In this document: positions 46,341-58,300 of the stretch, piece after piece
How positions within the stretch are numbered: position 1 is the first letter of the stretch
Layout of the letters: every line of letters begins with the position of its first letter
Origin: Amphibalanus amphitrite
Lineage: Eukaryota > Arthropoda > Thecostraca > Balanomorpha > Balanidae
Assembly (NCBI RefSeq): GCF_019059575.1
Contig: NW_024881709.1
Location: 186,001 to 250,000, forward strand
DNA length: 64,000 nt
Direction: 5' to 3'
Notes under the pieces: model-generated
What the model was told of the DNA's origin: nothing
The model's database searches: none
What the model saw: the letters and a program-made list of their open reading frames with translations, nothing else
Made by a program: the position numbers and the translations under genes

Positions 46341-49300
46341 ATGGTCAATCGACAGAGAATATTTGTTTGCTCTCTATGGCGGATCGTCCTGCTTGCATTT
46401 GCTACCGTCCAGATTGTGCCTTTAGCATTTGCTTCACCACATGGTAAGCCGACCTTTTCATGTGCATCTCATCCGTTAAAAAAGATGTATAAAAAGTGTA
46501 AAAGCTGCTATATTGATATGTAAGAGGGTTCCATCTATTACACAGTGCGCTTTGTTCAGACCACCTATGATAGAACTGGGGAATTGGAATGGTTGCAGGT
46601 AGTGAAGTGTGAGAATTCAACAACACTTTGTTACCAAAGGTTAGGCATTTTTACATTGACAATTATATTTCTAGCTTTACCACTGGGAATGCTGCCTCTG
46701 GATGGTATCAGATCCATTTGTCATAAGCTTAGTGATGTATGATCCATTATTATCACTTGAAATTTGATTAAAAGAGACTTAGCAGCTTTGCTGCTGGCTA
46801 TGTTCTTGTAGGTACCTTTTGACTTGTTTTAGACATAGATGGTGACAGATGGTCCAATTATCAGTTGCTGTCTGATAACTCAAACTGGTCTTCAGTGTTT
46901 AATTGTCATAGTGTGCTTGCTCAGGAAACATCTTACTTATCAAGAGCAGATTAGTGCTTACCTGTACCTACCTTCTTTCTTTCAATGCCCATCTCATGAT
47001 AGCCCAGCTGATAGACTGTTTGGCTCACTCAAGAAGTGATATTTTTGTGAAATATTCTTGAATATTGTTTGCTTGGCCACTCCTTTTCTGTTTCTTACAG
47101 TAGAATTAAGTATTACCCAAGCTTAATTCAAAGTTATCTTTGGAAGCTACCTACTTAATCTGTTCATTTGCAGTCAGTTCTAGAGGACTATTTTCTACCT
47201 TCCATCAGCCATTCCATATGAGCCTGCCTGCAAGGCTTTGGGGAAGAGCCACATACTGTGTGAACTCCATCCAGTCTGTGACGCTGTGCGCGACAGCGAG
47301 GCGATATTCGTGTCGTGTCGTAACCACGCACCGGTTCCACGCTCACTGTGTCCGCGTCGTGATGCAACCGCTCACCGGCGCTCATTTCTCGAGAGTCTGA
47401 GTCAGAGTCAGAGTCGCCGCCGACCGTCACGCATGTCGTGATGCCGCCGAGTCGTAACGACACGTGACGCTCGGCGGGTTCGGCGTAACGTCCGAGCTGC
47501 CGGCGGCCAAGCAGCGCTAGGTCGGTGGAGTGCTGCGTTACACCGACTATTGTGAACGGCAGGTTATGCGCGCTGTGCTGCCTTATCGTTGGCTCATTGT
47601 AGCTTCAGCTTTGCGATGAGCTGTCAGCTGGGCTATGGTTAGATTGCTTCTCTCGTGATCCTGTCTCTAGACCCGTCTTCTCCGCCTTCAGTTGTGTCGT
47701 GTGTACTGTATATTCCTGTAATCGGGACTGTCTCTTATCGTGTCGTCCATCCCCGAAATGGGAGCATCAGCACCTCACACCTCGAAGGTCGCCCTCCCCC
47801 TCCCCCATCTCGCCGCTACCGTCCAGTTCGCGGCCACTGCCGGCGCGGTCAGCAGGTCGCTCTTCTCTCGCCGGCGGACCCTGCTCTGTCTGACGAGCTG
47901 ACCTTGACAGGGAGCCACCAGTAATGTATAGACATCCATAATGCATCGACACGTCGTCACAGCTGCTGGCTGCTCAATGTTCCCTCTCGGGGCCGTCGTT
48001 ATTAGCAATGCTCGCTGTCTAGGAACGGTTTCCCAGCTGTCCAGGGAAAGGTTTCGTCATTGCCCAGTGATAGTTTCCTCACTGCCAAGGGAACACTTTC
48101 TCGACTGCAGGGAACATTGTCTCCGCTGTCTAGGGAACAGTTGTCTCGCTTTTTAGGGAACAGTTTCTCCACTGTCCAGAGAATAGTTCCCCGCTATCCA
48201 GAATTCAGAGAATCTGTTGCGCTGCAGCTCTGCTTGATATCACGGGAAGTTGTGCATGTCATGAGCGCGGCTAGCTGTTCTGACTGAGACATGTTGGGGC
48301 GCTGACTATGTAATGTGCTTTGATATACCTCGTTACGGCAACGCAGATCCACAGATTCTGTTTCCATTCCACTCCAGGGATCTCTGTTTATTATCGTTCT
48401 CCATTTACTTTTGCGCATTTGGGTAATCGTTCCAGGCTTACTTGCCTGTGTTACGATAACCTAATTTTGTCAAATTAAATAAACATTACATGTCTACGCA
48501 TTACTTCGACATGCATAAATGACTGTGCACTGTGCATAGGCTTCTGTCATCAGTGTTTCGTTCTCATTCGTTCCGCATCTTGCCCTATTCTCTCTTTGTC
48601 TCCGGCCTCTGCAGCATCTGCGCTCTTTGTCTCGCCAGCGAACCGAGCATGGAAAGAAAAACGCTTCTGGCCGTCTCTCTCCCTGTGCGTGCAGGCCTCG
48701 TTATTCCCTTCACGTTGGAAGGCCGTCGGGGTTGCCACTCTCTCTCCCTCTCCTCGCGTGTAGTTGCTACCATGTTGCTACGCGACTAGAGCGATTTCTG
48801 CTGCACTCTACCATTAGCCGTCAGCTCCGAACACCGACGCGGTGACGTCCGATGTGTAATACCGCTTGTTCCTTTCCCGTTCGTTTCCGGCGCACCGGGC
48901 GACGGTGCGGGCGAACAGCTCCACTTTCACTCGGTGTCTTTGTGTTTGCCGTGTCAGCTGTGTGGCTGGTTGGTCGGTCGGTAGAGCCCGGTCCTAGCGC
49001 CGCTACCGTTCTTAGACCGGCATCGTTCCGTGTCGCTGTGACGGCACGGTGAGCGCTCCTGGCTGCCCGTGCCGCCCGTCTGTCCACCGTATATCGACCC
49101 CGCCACCTCACCCCTCCCAGCAGCAGTAGCAGCTCAAACGACCGCCGCGGCCCGGTCGATCCACCGCCGAGCGCGTGTGCTGGAGCGTGGCGCGATTCGA
49201 CCGCCCCCGCCCCCGCCCCCGCCCCCGGCCCGGCCCGGAGGCCAATTCGGCACAGCGGGTGGCAGCTTTGTGCGCCGCCGCTCGCCGTCTGTCAGTTGGC

Positions 49301-52300
49301 AGCGAGATTGGGTCGCTCGGCGAGACGGGTCGGGTTGGTCGTCGGTGCCACGCTATGGTGTTTGTCAGCCTGGCTGGTCTGCAGAGATAGGCGGCCTGAG
49401 GAAGAGGTGGCCGGAGGTGGTACCGATAGGAGCGTGCAGCTCTGGGGATGGCCCGGGGTCTGACAGGAAGGAGCGAGGGGGCTCCGCGGGGGTGTGTGGT
49501 TCCCTCTGAGATAGGCGAGTCGTTGCAGAAACAGCATGTGACGGACATGTCACAGTAGTAGGGCTGTGAGGGCTGAGTTCTGCCCGGCTGTAGACTAGCG
49601 TCTGGCTTTAGAGTTGCATTGCTCCTGTTGTTTCTGCCCCTGCAGTTTGTTTGTCGGTTCCTGGCCGCCGCTCGGCCCGGGGGCTGGGAAGTCCCGACCG
49701 CCTCTGTCGGTCCGCCGACGGCCGGGGAGGCTCTGCTCGGCCGCCGCTGGCGGTGCCGGCGCGCCTGGCAAGGTCGCCAGTCTGCCGAGCCCCGCCAGCC
49801 GGCCGGTCCGGACGGCTCGGACAGCTCGACAGAGACCGGTCCGGAACGATCGGACAGCGCCGAGCAGCGGCCGGCGCGCCGCCGCTCAGACAGATACGGC
49901 GCGCTGCGCCACTATCTGCCGCCGCGCGCCGGCGCCGCCGACAGACCGTGGAACGTTCCCACCCTCACACGCATACGTGTCCGCGCAGTCCCACGCACTT
50001 GGGACAGGCTGGTGCACCAGCCAGTACTCGAGCGTTCCAACTCGTCGGCTGCCAAGTTTCACACCTGTGCATGCATTTAATGGCGGCGTGGCGCTGCTCA
50101 CGCGCGGTCGTGTGACCTTCGTAGTCTGATCTGCAAACATCATCCTTCATCGATGCCGTGCGGGGAAGGGAGGCGCGAGTCATTGATTAGCCCTTCGTGT
50201 GTCGAATGAGCGGACTACCGGCCACTTTTGGCTGGCGCCAAAGCGTGGTGTTACACCGGCTTTGGAAGGGGTGGTCTCTGTAGCTAAGCAGAGACAGCTG
50301 CCAAGGGACGATGTCGGACTGCGCCGCCGCTGGAGAGGTGTGGAGGAACGATGGGTCGGTGGGGAGGATTAGGTGGTTTGGCGCCCCGGGGGCCGGCTAT
50401 GCCGAGTCAGCACGACACAGCGTCGGCTGGCTGGAGTAGCTGCCTAGGTTGGCCGTCTGCTGGCTGTGGCAGCGGGCTGGGCTGGTCGGGACAGCTGTAG
50501 CAGCGGGCTGGCCGCGGGATGACTGCAAGCTGCAGCATTGGACGGGTCGTCTGCTGGCTGTGGCAGCGGGCTGGGCTGGCTGTTGACTGGCTGTGGCAGC
50601 GGGCTGGGCTGATCGGGACAGCTGTAGCAGCGGGCTGGCCGCGGGATGACTGCGGAAGCTCTAGCAGCGAGCTGGCCGCGGGCTGGCCCGGTACTACAGC
50701 GATTCGAGCTGGCCTCGGGCCAGAACTGCCATGCTGTGCATTGGGTATCGGCCACCTGACCGTACCATAGACCTACGGCGGAGCAGAGATTAATCAGATC
50801 ATGACAATGTATCTTATCGTTGATCAATCTGGTGGGTTTGATCACGGCACAATTTGTTATCGGTGGACATCATTTACTGGCTGAAAGGGTGCGATGAGAT
50901 CCCTCCTAGCTGTTCGGCGTTCTTGACACTATCTCTTGCACCAGCTGATCGCTGAGCAGATCACCAGTTCACTCAAGTAACTGAATGTATCTCTTGTTTG
51001 ATCTGCTCACGAGCGCATTGGTCACTGTCTGCCGACTTGACTTTTTCTCGCATGGTTTCTTTGATCTAAGAACTGAGATCATTGCCCGCTCTGATCACCA
51101 GAGAATGGAGATGACTGCCTATGGTCTTATGGCCACAGAGGCCGCTTTGTCCTTTCTGTTTTGAACCGTGCGTACCGGATGTATGGCGAACGCTGGCACG
51201 GTAGACTGGCTCGAATCGGCAGTTTTTTCATTGGCTGAAGGTCAGTTATGTGGAGATGGCTGGGCTGAACTCGGGGGATGGGTCAATGCCCTTAGAGACA
51301 GGCCAGTTCACAAGCAGTGCAAGGCTAGGTGGGACTTGATGGTTTACAAAAATATCTATCTTACACTTCGGTATGCTGGTTGGTTTGTTCCGTATGATGT
51401 TCGAAGGTGACACTCCCTGCGTAGGTCAGACATCGCCGTGCACTGGGTTTCGGCGCTGTGATAAGTGGCTCCTTTGCTTCCCCTTTTTCAACCCCCATTT
51501 TCATCGCCTCACTAGCAGGACTTGTTTCATAATCATCCCTCCGTATACCTATTTCGTGGAGCTTTGTCAGGACGTCATTGTTTGCGTGTCCTGCTGAGTT
51601 GCATAACTAGTTCGTTCGTTAGGTTGACAAGCAAGTGCAATAAACCCAAATACCTGCTGTTGAACTGTTTGACATGAATGTCCAATGTCTGATGCCGGGT
51701 TAGGTAAGCCTTTTCCATCCTTTTACATAACTCGCCTACGTTTGCATGCGCTGTCCGTGAAGTATGAAGCGCCTTGTAAGGCTGCCGGGCCTTATTTGTA
51801 TGCGCCATCAATATGTGAGCTCTCGTTTGCAATTTAAATCGGCGCGAGTTTCCCGTGGAACGCCGCGTCGGTGCGGAGCGACTGGTAAAGGATGTGAGGT
51901 GCTCTGCACTGGAACTGACGGCCCGTGCCCCGGGGCGGTCAGAGTACCGGCTGCTGCCTGTCTGAGGCGCCCAGCCCTGCAGTGGAGACTGGCCTGGCGA
52001 ATGACTGTACTCCGCCGAGCTGTGCTGTGGCGTGCGGCAGGTCCGGGCCGTGGGTGTTGGAGGGGGCGGCTCACCGGCGTTATACCGGCGCCGCCCGGTG
52101 CCCAGGCCGCCCCACCCCGACCAGTCCAGCCAGGCCGCCGCGGCCGCCCTCCACCGTGAGATCAACAGGCGGCGGCCGGTGCAGCGTTCGCCGCGCACTG
52201 TCTGTGGCGACGACCGGGAAAGTGCCGGCTTCGAGCACGGCGGCGCGGCACGACGCGGTGCCGTATGAGTCACCAGGTGCTGCGCTGCTCTGTCAGACAG

Positions 52301-55300
52301 TGTACCTGTGCCCGGGTCTGCTGTCAGAGGCCGGACTCCATCAGCTGGTCCGTCTGTTGATCGGGGAGTTTTGGCCTTCCCACCGGGTCTGCGACCGCCC
52401 GGGCGCGGCAGCCAAACAGAGGGTTGGTGGAGGGTCTGTTCCCCGCCCCTGTGGCGGTCCCGTCGGGGCTTCTGGTCAGCTGGCCACGGATGTAAGCCGT
52501 AGTCGAACTAGTGGGCTTCTTGTTAGGCATCAATCTTGTCGGTCGGGGTAGCAAGTAGTCCAGTGCACCGGTCGAACAACAATGCACCAGTTAGAGCAAT
52601 AAACAAACCAGTACAAAGAAGACCGGGCGAGGTCGTGTCAGGTCTACCAAGGCCTTCGATAGACCAGCCTTTGATAGGGAAGCCAGGGAAGATCGACGAT
52701 TGATTTGTTGAGCTGTCTACTGCTTAGTGTGGGTTCCCGTTGGCCGTGTCGCACCCCGCGGCCCGCCGCACGCGCTGGGTCACAGCCAGGAAGTGGTCCA
52801 CCCACACACAGGAAACAGCACACTGGCTGGTGCCGCTCCAGTATCCGCCGCCACCCGCCACCACGGGCGTTGACCGTGTCGTGCTGTGGTGTGATGGCGG
52901 TCATTAGCGTCACGTAATCGGCTCCTGTCTGTCGCTTGTGCCAGTGGGGCTGTGGGGGTGTTATCCTGGAGCAATGTGCTGTCTGTAGCTCCTGTCCTGG
53001 CTGTGCACTGTACCGAACTCGCTGTAATATCTAGCCCCACCGCCACGCTGCCGCCAGCCCTTGCCCGCCCGTCTGTTCGGCTAGCCCGTCCGTCTGCTCG
53101 TCCGGCCGTTGGCGGTGGGTTCCCTCTGTGACGTCACAGTCAGCTGGCCTTGCCGACGGCGGTTTCAAGGGCGGTGCCCTGGCGGATGGCGGCTGGCGGC
53201 CCGTGCAGACTGGCGGCGCAAGCACGTGGTGCCCCCAGACGACATTGGCGGACGGCAGGGAATTGGGAGTGTAATGGTGCCACTATGGGAGTCACCGAGG
53301 CCGTTCAGCGCGTGCTATGTGGACTGTGATGGATGCCGCTCACGTGACCCGTCTGCCGCGGCTCACAATGGAGCTCGAAGGACGCGGTGGGTCTCGGATG
53401 TTTACAGCTGTCCGCCCCGACTGAGATTGATTCGATTCGGGGACTTGGTCGGACGGTAGTAAACGGATGAGTCCGGGTTTCAAAATCTGATACGGCGTTT
53501 ATATTTCTTGCCCGAATATTTTAGCCTAGCAAGAGTCCACTTTCCTCTTGAATGAACTAAACGCGCTCAGTCGTCTTGCTGAGAGGATGCATGGAAACTT
53601 CAGTGCCGGTGTCAACAACTTCCTTAACTCAGCCTTCGAATATTGACTTCAAATCGGAGCAATGCGTTAAACTGCGAACCCTTTTTGAGTTGTAAGAAGT
53701 TTATGTCAGCAAAGTATCCGCCACGGACCAACGAGTCGAATCAGACCGTTCTTCTATTGAGCTGCGCCACTGAATATGCATGGATGTTTGTAGGGCATTT
53801 AATGCCTTCTTTGAACTCTGCGACCTCATCCGAGTCAGCCCGTAGCATGTTGCAAAGCCCCATGACAAGTGTGTCGCACCATGGATTGAAATCCACTAAG
53901 CTCCACGAGCTCAGAAGTGTACCGACAAGTGACGCGAGCATTTTCCTGCTCATAGTCTTTCTCTTCCCGTTGTGTATCTATCAACGATGCCGACCCTTTG
54001 GCCTAATTTCTTTTGTACTTGCCCGACGCACTCTGGTATCCCCTTCTCAGATCTGTGACCACTCCCACTCCACTCCCTAGCTCTCCTTCTCCTGCGTCCG
54101 CTCCGCTGACTCCCGCTATCCTCTCTCGCCTGTCCTCGCCGTCTGTCGCTGCCTACCTGTTTCCCTATCCCCGTGTTTGCTCGCGTCGCCGAGCCCGCGA
54201 CTGGTCGCGGCACCGGGCCCAGATTGCCTATCGGCCGGTGTTATCTCTGCGGACGGTTCCACCGGCGTGCTGTGGCTGGTGCTGTGATTAGGGTGTCCGG
54301 TGAGGCGTTACCACGGGACGGTACAGCGGGATGGACGTACTGGATTTGCCGTGTGCTCCCCTTTTTTGGTGTCGAGGATGGATGCACAGGAGGTTTTGTC
54401 GTCGGTTGGGGGGGGGGACGGACTCGGTGGCGATATTCATGCACCTCAGCGGGACTCTTCCTGTCGTGTCGGACCGCTTAGACGGCTCACGGTATTGACA
54501 CCGGGTGACGCTTCCTCGTCCTCGTCATGTTGATATCAGATCACTTTCATCCAATCATGATGGCCATTCTGATGATCGTATGATCCAATCTCACCACGAT
54601 GGTGCGGTCCGCACTCTTCACCTTACCTAATTCTCTCTCCTTGTTGGACTGTTGGTGGTCGATATGTCTGAGCACTCCCACAGTCTGAATATGACCTTTG
54701 ATGGTGTTCATCTACTGACTGACGCCTCTGGGGTCATCTGTCAGTCGTCAGATCTTGTAGTGTCTGGCTCCTGTCTGATCCAGACAGCCTCAGTCCGTGT
54801 TTGGCGTCACATGGCATGTTTCTGACCAAACGTGATGTGAGACTATAATGGCTCAACTGGATATATCTGGGCACATTCATCAGCATTCTTGACCACGCCC
54901 TGATTAGTTAGTGATCAGTGTTTTTTTTTTTTTTTGCCCTTTGTCTCACGTCTTCTGTCAACGCCTTAGCCATGTTTCGTTTATTTCGGCGGTCTGAGCC
55001 ATCTATATCTTTCTCATCGCACTCGTTAGTTAAATAATCTCATCGCACTCTTTAAATAAGGTTTTCTGCGTTGGTTTTTTTTTTTTTAGCTCGTTTGTTA
55101 AATTGGATTTCATCAGTTGTGACTACTTTGCTTCTCTTAAACTACTATATTAAAGGGACTGTCCCACCTTTGCATTAGTTCTGAGTTGAGATAGCCAAGT
55201 TGGCGTCCAGGTTCAGAAACCACTATTTATCCTGGTCGCAATATCCTCAGTTTCGTGGTGTTACAGAAATTCGTTCCCTTCATTTGAAAAGTGGGCCTTA

Positions 55301-58300
55301 GCTAAGGCCCTATCTCTTAACTATCAACGGCCATTTGATGACGTCATTTGCATTTTGAACGCCTGTCACGCATGTGAAGTTTCACTTGATTTACGAATAA
55401 GCTAATCAGAGACACTTGTTATTGTATGAGCCGCGTCATATTTGAGAGCAATTACCTATATTTGCTGCCAAATTTCCCCCACATTGACATGAAGTAAATC
55501 CTTCATTACGTCACAGATCCGATCTAAGTGACGTCACGATGAAATATAAAAGTCGCAATATCTCAAAAAGTATACAATGAAAACGCGTAAAAACTTGCAG
55601 AATTCGTCACAATATCATGAGTAACATTTCCGAATCCTAAATTGTACTTTTTTGAAGGTGGGATAGTCCCTTTAACAGCATGCATACTCCACTGATATTT
55701 CTCCCGTTTTTTGCATTTTTTGTTTTTTCCTTACTCTTAGCTGGGAGTGCCGCGACTTATCATTTTAAGTTCACTGGTGTTAACGTAAGGTTCTGTGTGT
55801 CGCTGGGATAGAGGGAGGGGGCACTCCTGGTCACCTGTTCATGGGTGGCGGTGTAGAAAAAAATAAATCCTTTATATTACCCAATTGTTTAATATATTCC
55901 TGCCCGGGGCCGGGATGATTCAATAAATGTCACCGAGGCTTTTTTTAGCGAAAACTCCGAGGGCCGTTAGGCCCGAGGTGATTTTGCTAAAAAAAGCGAG
56001 GTGACATTTATTGAATATCCGGCCTAACGGCTGGAAGGTGTTTCCCATACCTGCCAAAAGCTCACAACTATATGATAGTGACGTCAGCAGCCGTGTGGTT
56101 CAACATGTTGAACCACACCCCTTGAACCACACGGCTGGTAATATTAAAGCATTGCATTAAGCTTTGAAAAGTGTGGTACAGTGCACGTGCCGTTTAAATG
56201 CCTGGATGTCTCGATTTAATCATGCAATGTAGCAGGTATGGGAAAATTGGATTCCATCAATCCTTTATGTTGCCCAATAGTGACGGATAGGCACCCAACA
56301 AAAGTACTACGTACGAAAAAATACAGCTTGTATATCTCGCAGATGCGGCACAATGTGACATTAACATCTGTCGTACCTGATAACCCAACGGCCAACATAC
56401 ACCTTTCCCCGTCCATTCCTCAGTATCTCTCGGCTCGACATGACCCGTATCTGACCGTTGCCTCTCCCGTTTCAGGTGTTCCGTCGCTGCTGCAGTATGA
56501 TGAGCGGCCGTCGCACAGTGTCCAGTTCGTGGAACTGCACAGAGCAAGGCGACAGGCCACCCCGGAATCCAATGGAATTAACACCGCCAGCCAGAATAAT
56601 GTGGCGCCGTCCACCGGCTCCAGGTGAGTAAGGGCTGAATCCCGGCTCTTGCTTTAGGAAACGAGGGTGTGAGAGAGTTTCGGATAGTGATCGGCGCCGG
56701 CTAAGGCTCGTCTTGTGTCTTGGTAGGTTGTGTAGAATTGTGGGTTGATGACGCTCAAGTCAGTGCGGATTGAGTTCTGTTTTGAACAGACCGAATATTT
56801 TTCCGAAGTTCGGTTACGTGTAGTTGGCGTCAGACAGGGCACATCCCGTGAATGGGATCGTGTGGAATGGTGTTCCGGTTACTGGTAGGTCAATCTCTGG
56901 ATAGAGTTGAGATTTAACCAGACTGAGGATGTTTTTAAAGTTTGGTTGAGAGTGAACCCCATCGCCAGATGTTCATCCCGTGAAATCGTACGGCATTTTC
57001 GGTCACTGCTGCACAGGGCTCGGCGACAGGCGACCCCGAGACCAATGGAAAGTCGGGACGGCTGTGAGTGTGGAATGCCTGGCGTTCACCCGTTGTCGGG
57101 TCAGTGGCGATGCTTGATGCTTGATTCTTACCATGTTCTGTCCAGCCGATGCCGGTCGCTCAAGCGGTGATGTCTATGCCTATATTTGACTGGGCAGAGG
57201 CCAATGGAACTGGCTGCCGGTATATTCTGCTGCGTTGCCTGCCGATTATAATTATCAGGCTAATGTCCAATTGTTTTGAAGGCAATCATTCTCATCACTA
57301 TCGCTATTCAGCTTTCGTTGTTTAAATCCCTGCTCATTAGCAGGGCTATTCGGTTTCGTTCGCGCCGGGAAATGGAAGATTATCTTTCCTGTATAAGGGA
57401 ATAGGTTCCTAGAAATCCAATTGATATGGGGAACGCCTTTCGAATAAAATAATAACTATCGTAATCGTATTGCTCGTTCAGCTGAGCTTTTCTTTAAGAA
57501 GTAACTTGAGTTTTGCGACATTCATGTCGGATTTAATTTCGTACAGTTTCACCCATTCCGGTGGCGTGACTTCATTATGAGTCCATTAATAGTCTTTAAT
57601 TGATAATCGATTTAATTACGACTTGCGTAACGCTAAATCTCTTGTAGGGTCGACGACTTATTGCTTAGTTTAAGCATAGTGAAATATTATAACTTATTTA
57701 CACCTTATATCACTATATTATAACTTATTTTAAAACCATAGTGTAAGTTATTTATTACACTATGGTTTAAGTTACGACGCCATATGTCGCGCCAGTCAAT
57801 AATGGACAATCCTATCGATATCACCTCGGGCAGATAGAGTCCACTTCATAGACTAAATACACATAACTGAGTGGCCAAGCACACTTCCGGCACTGATCCT
57901 CAGGCATGCCACCAATGCATGCTTACATTCATTTCATATCAGACTGTGCACATATCGGCTCTTTCCTTTCCTGATAGTTGCATAACGTTACCATGACTGA
58001 CCCTCCCCCTCCCTCTCCCTCCCCTTCCCCCTCCCTTCCCCTCCCCTCCCCTCTCGGTCGGGTGACGTGGCATCCCACCCAGTTGCGGCCGCGGTCACCG
58101 TGACCCGCCATGCAGAGCCAGATGCGTAGATAACGCTCTGGAGAGCTCCATGGCGGCCCGACACGCAGCGCTGCTCATCTGACGTCACTGGGGTCTTTAC
58201 GGGAACCAGTGACGTCATGGTGGTGTGTCACGCTCTGTGGATGTTGGCGGGTGTATTGCGTCGTTACCTGCCGTCTTCTGATCACCAACTGGGGTGTCTG

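Larger units (their letters stand above)
46444..56475 (+). other. PLXDC intron 1, 10 kb
   Basis: Contains minisatellites (48015-48205, 50447-50690), a GC-rich island (about 48840-50120), a TTAA-flanked MITE (55150-55675) and foldback structures (55919-56245). Single CREs lie at 53129-53136 and 56079-56086, and two more are inside the MITE. Frames of 130-230 codons in the GC-rich parts are open in several frames at once and resemble no protein I know, so no exon is called. Confidence 0.6.

Noticed and set aside
49069-50129. Several proteins of 140-170 residues, one possibly an extra PLXDC exon
   Set aside because: Two or three frames are open at once in the GC island, and exon 1 already joins exon 2 in phase.
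51575-52551. 232-codon minus-strand and 208-codon plus-strand frames
   Set aside because: They overlap each other, have Arg/Pro/Ala-rich low-complexity composition and show no recognisable domain.
57733-57768. MicroRNA precursor
   Set aside because: A stem of only 14 bp with an 8-nt loop in AT-rich repeats is too short for a precursor.
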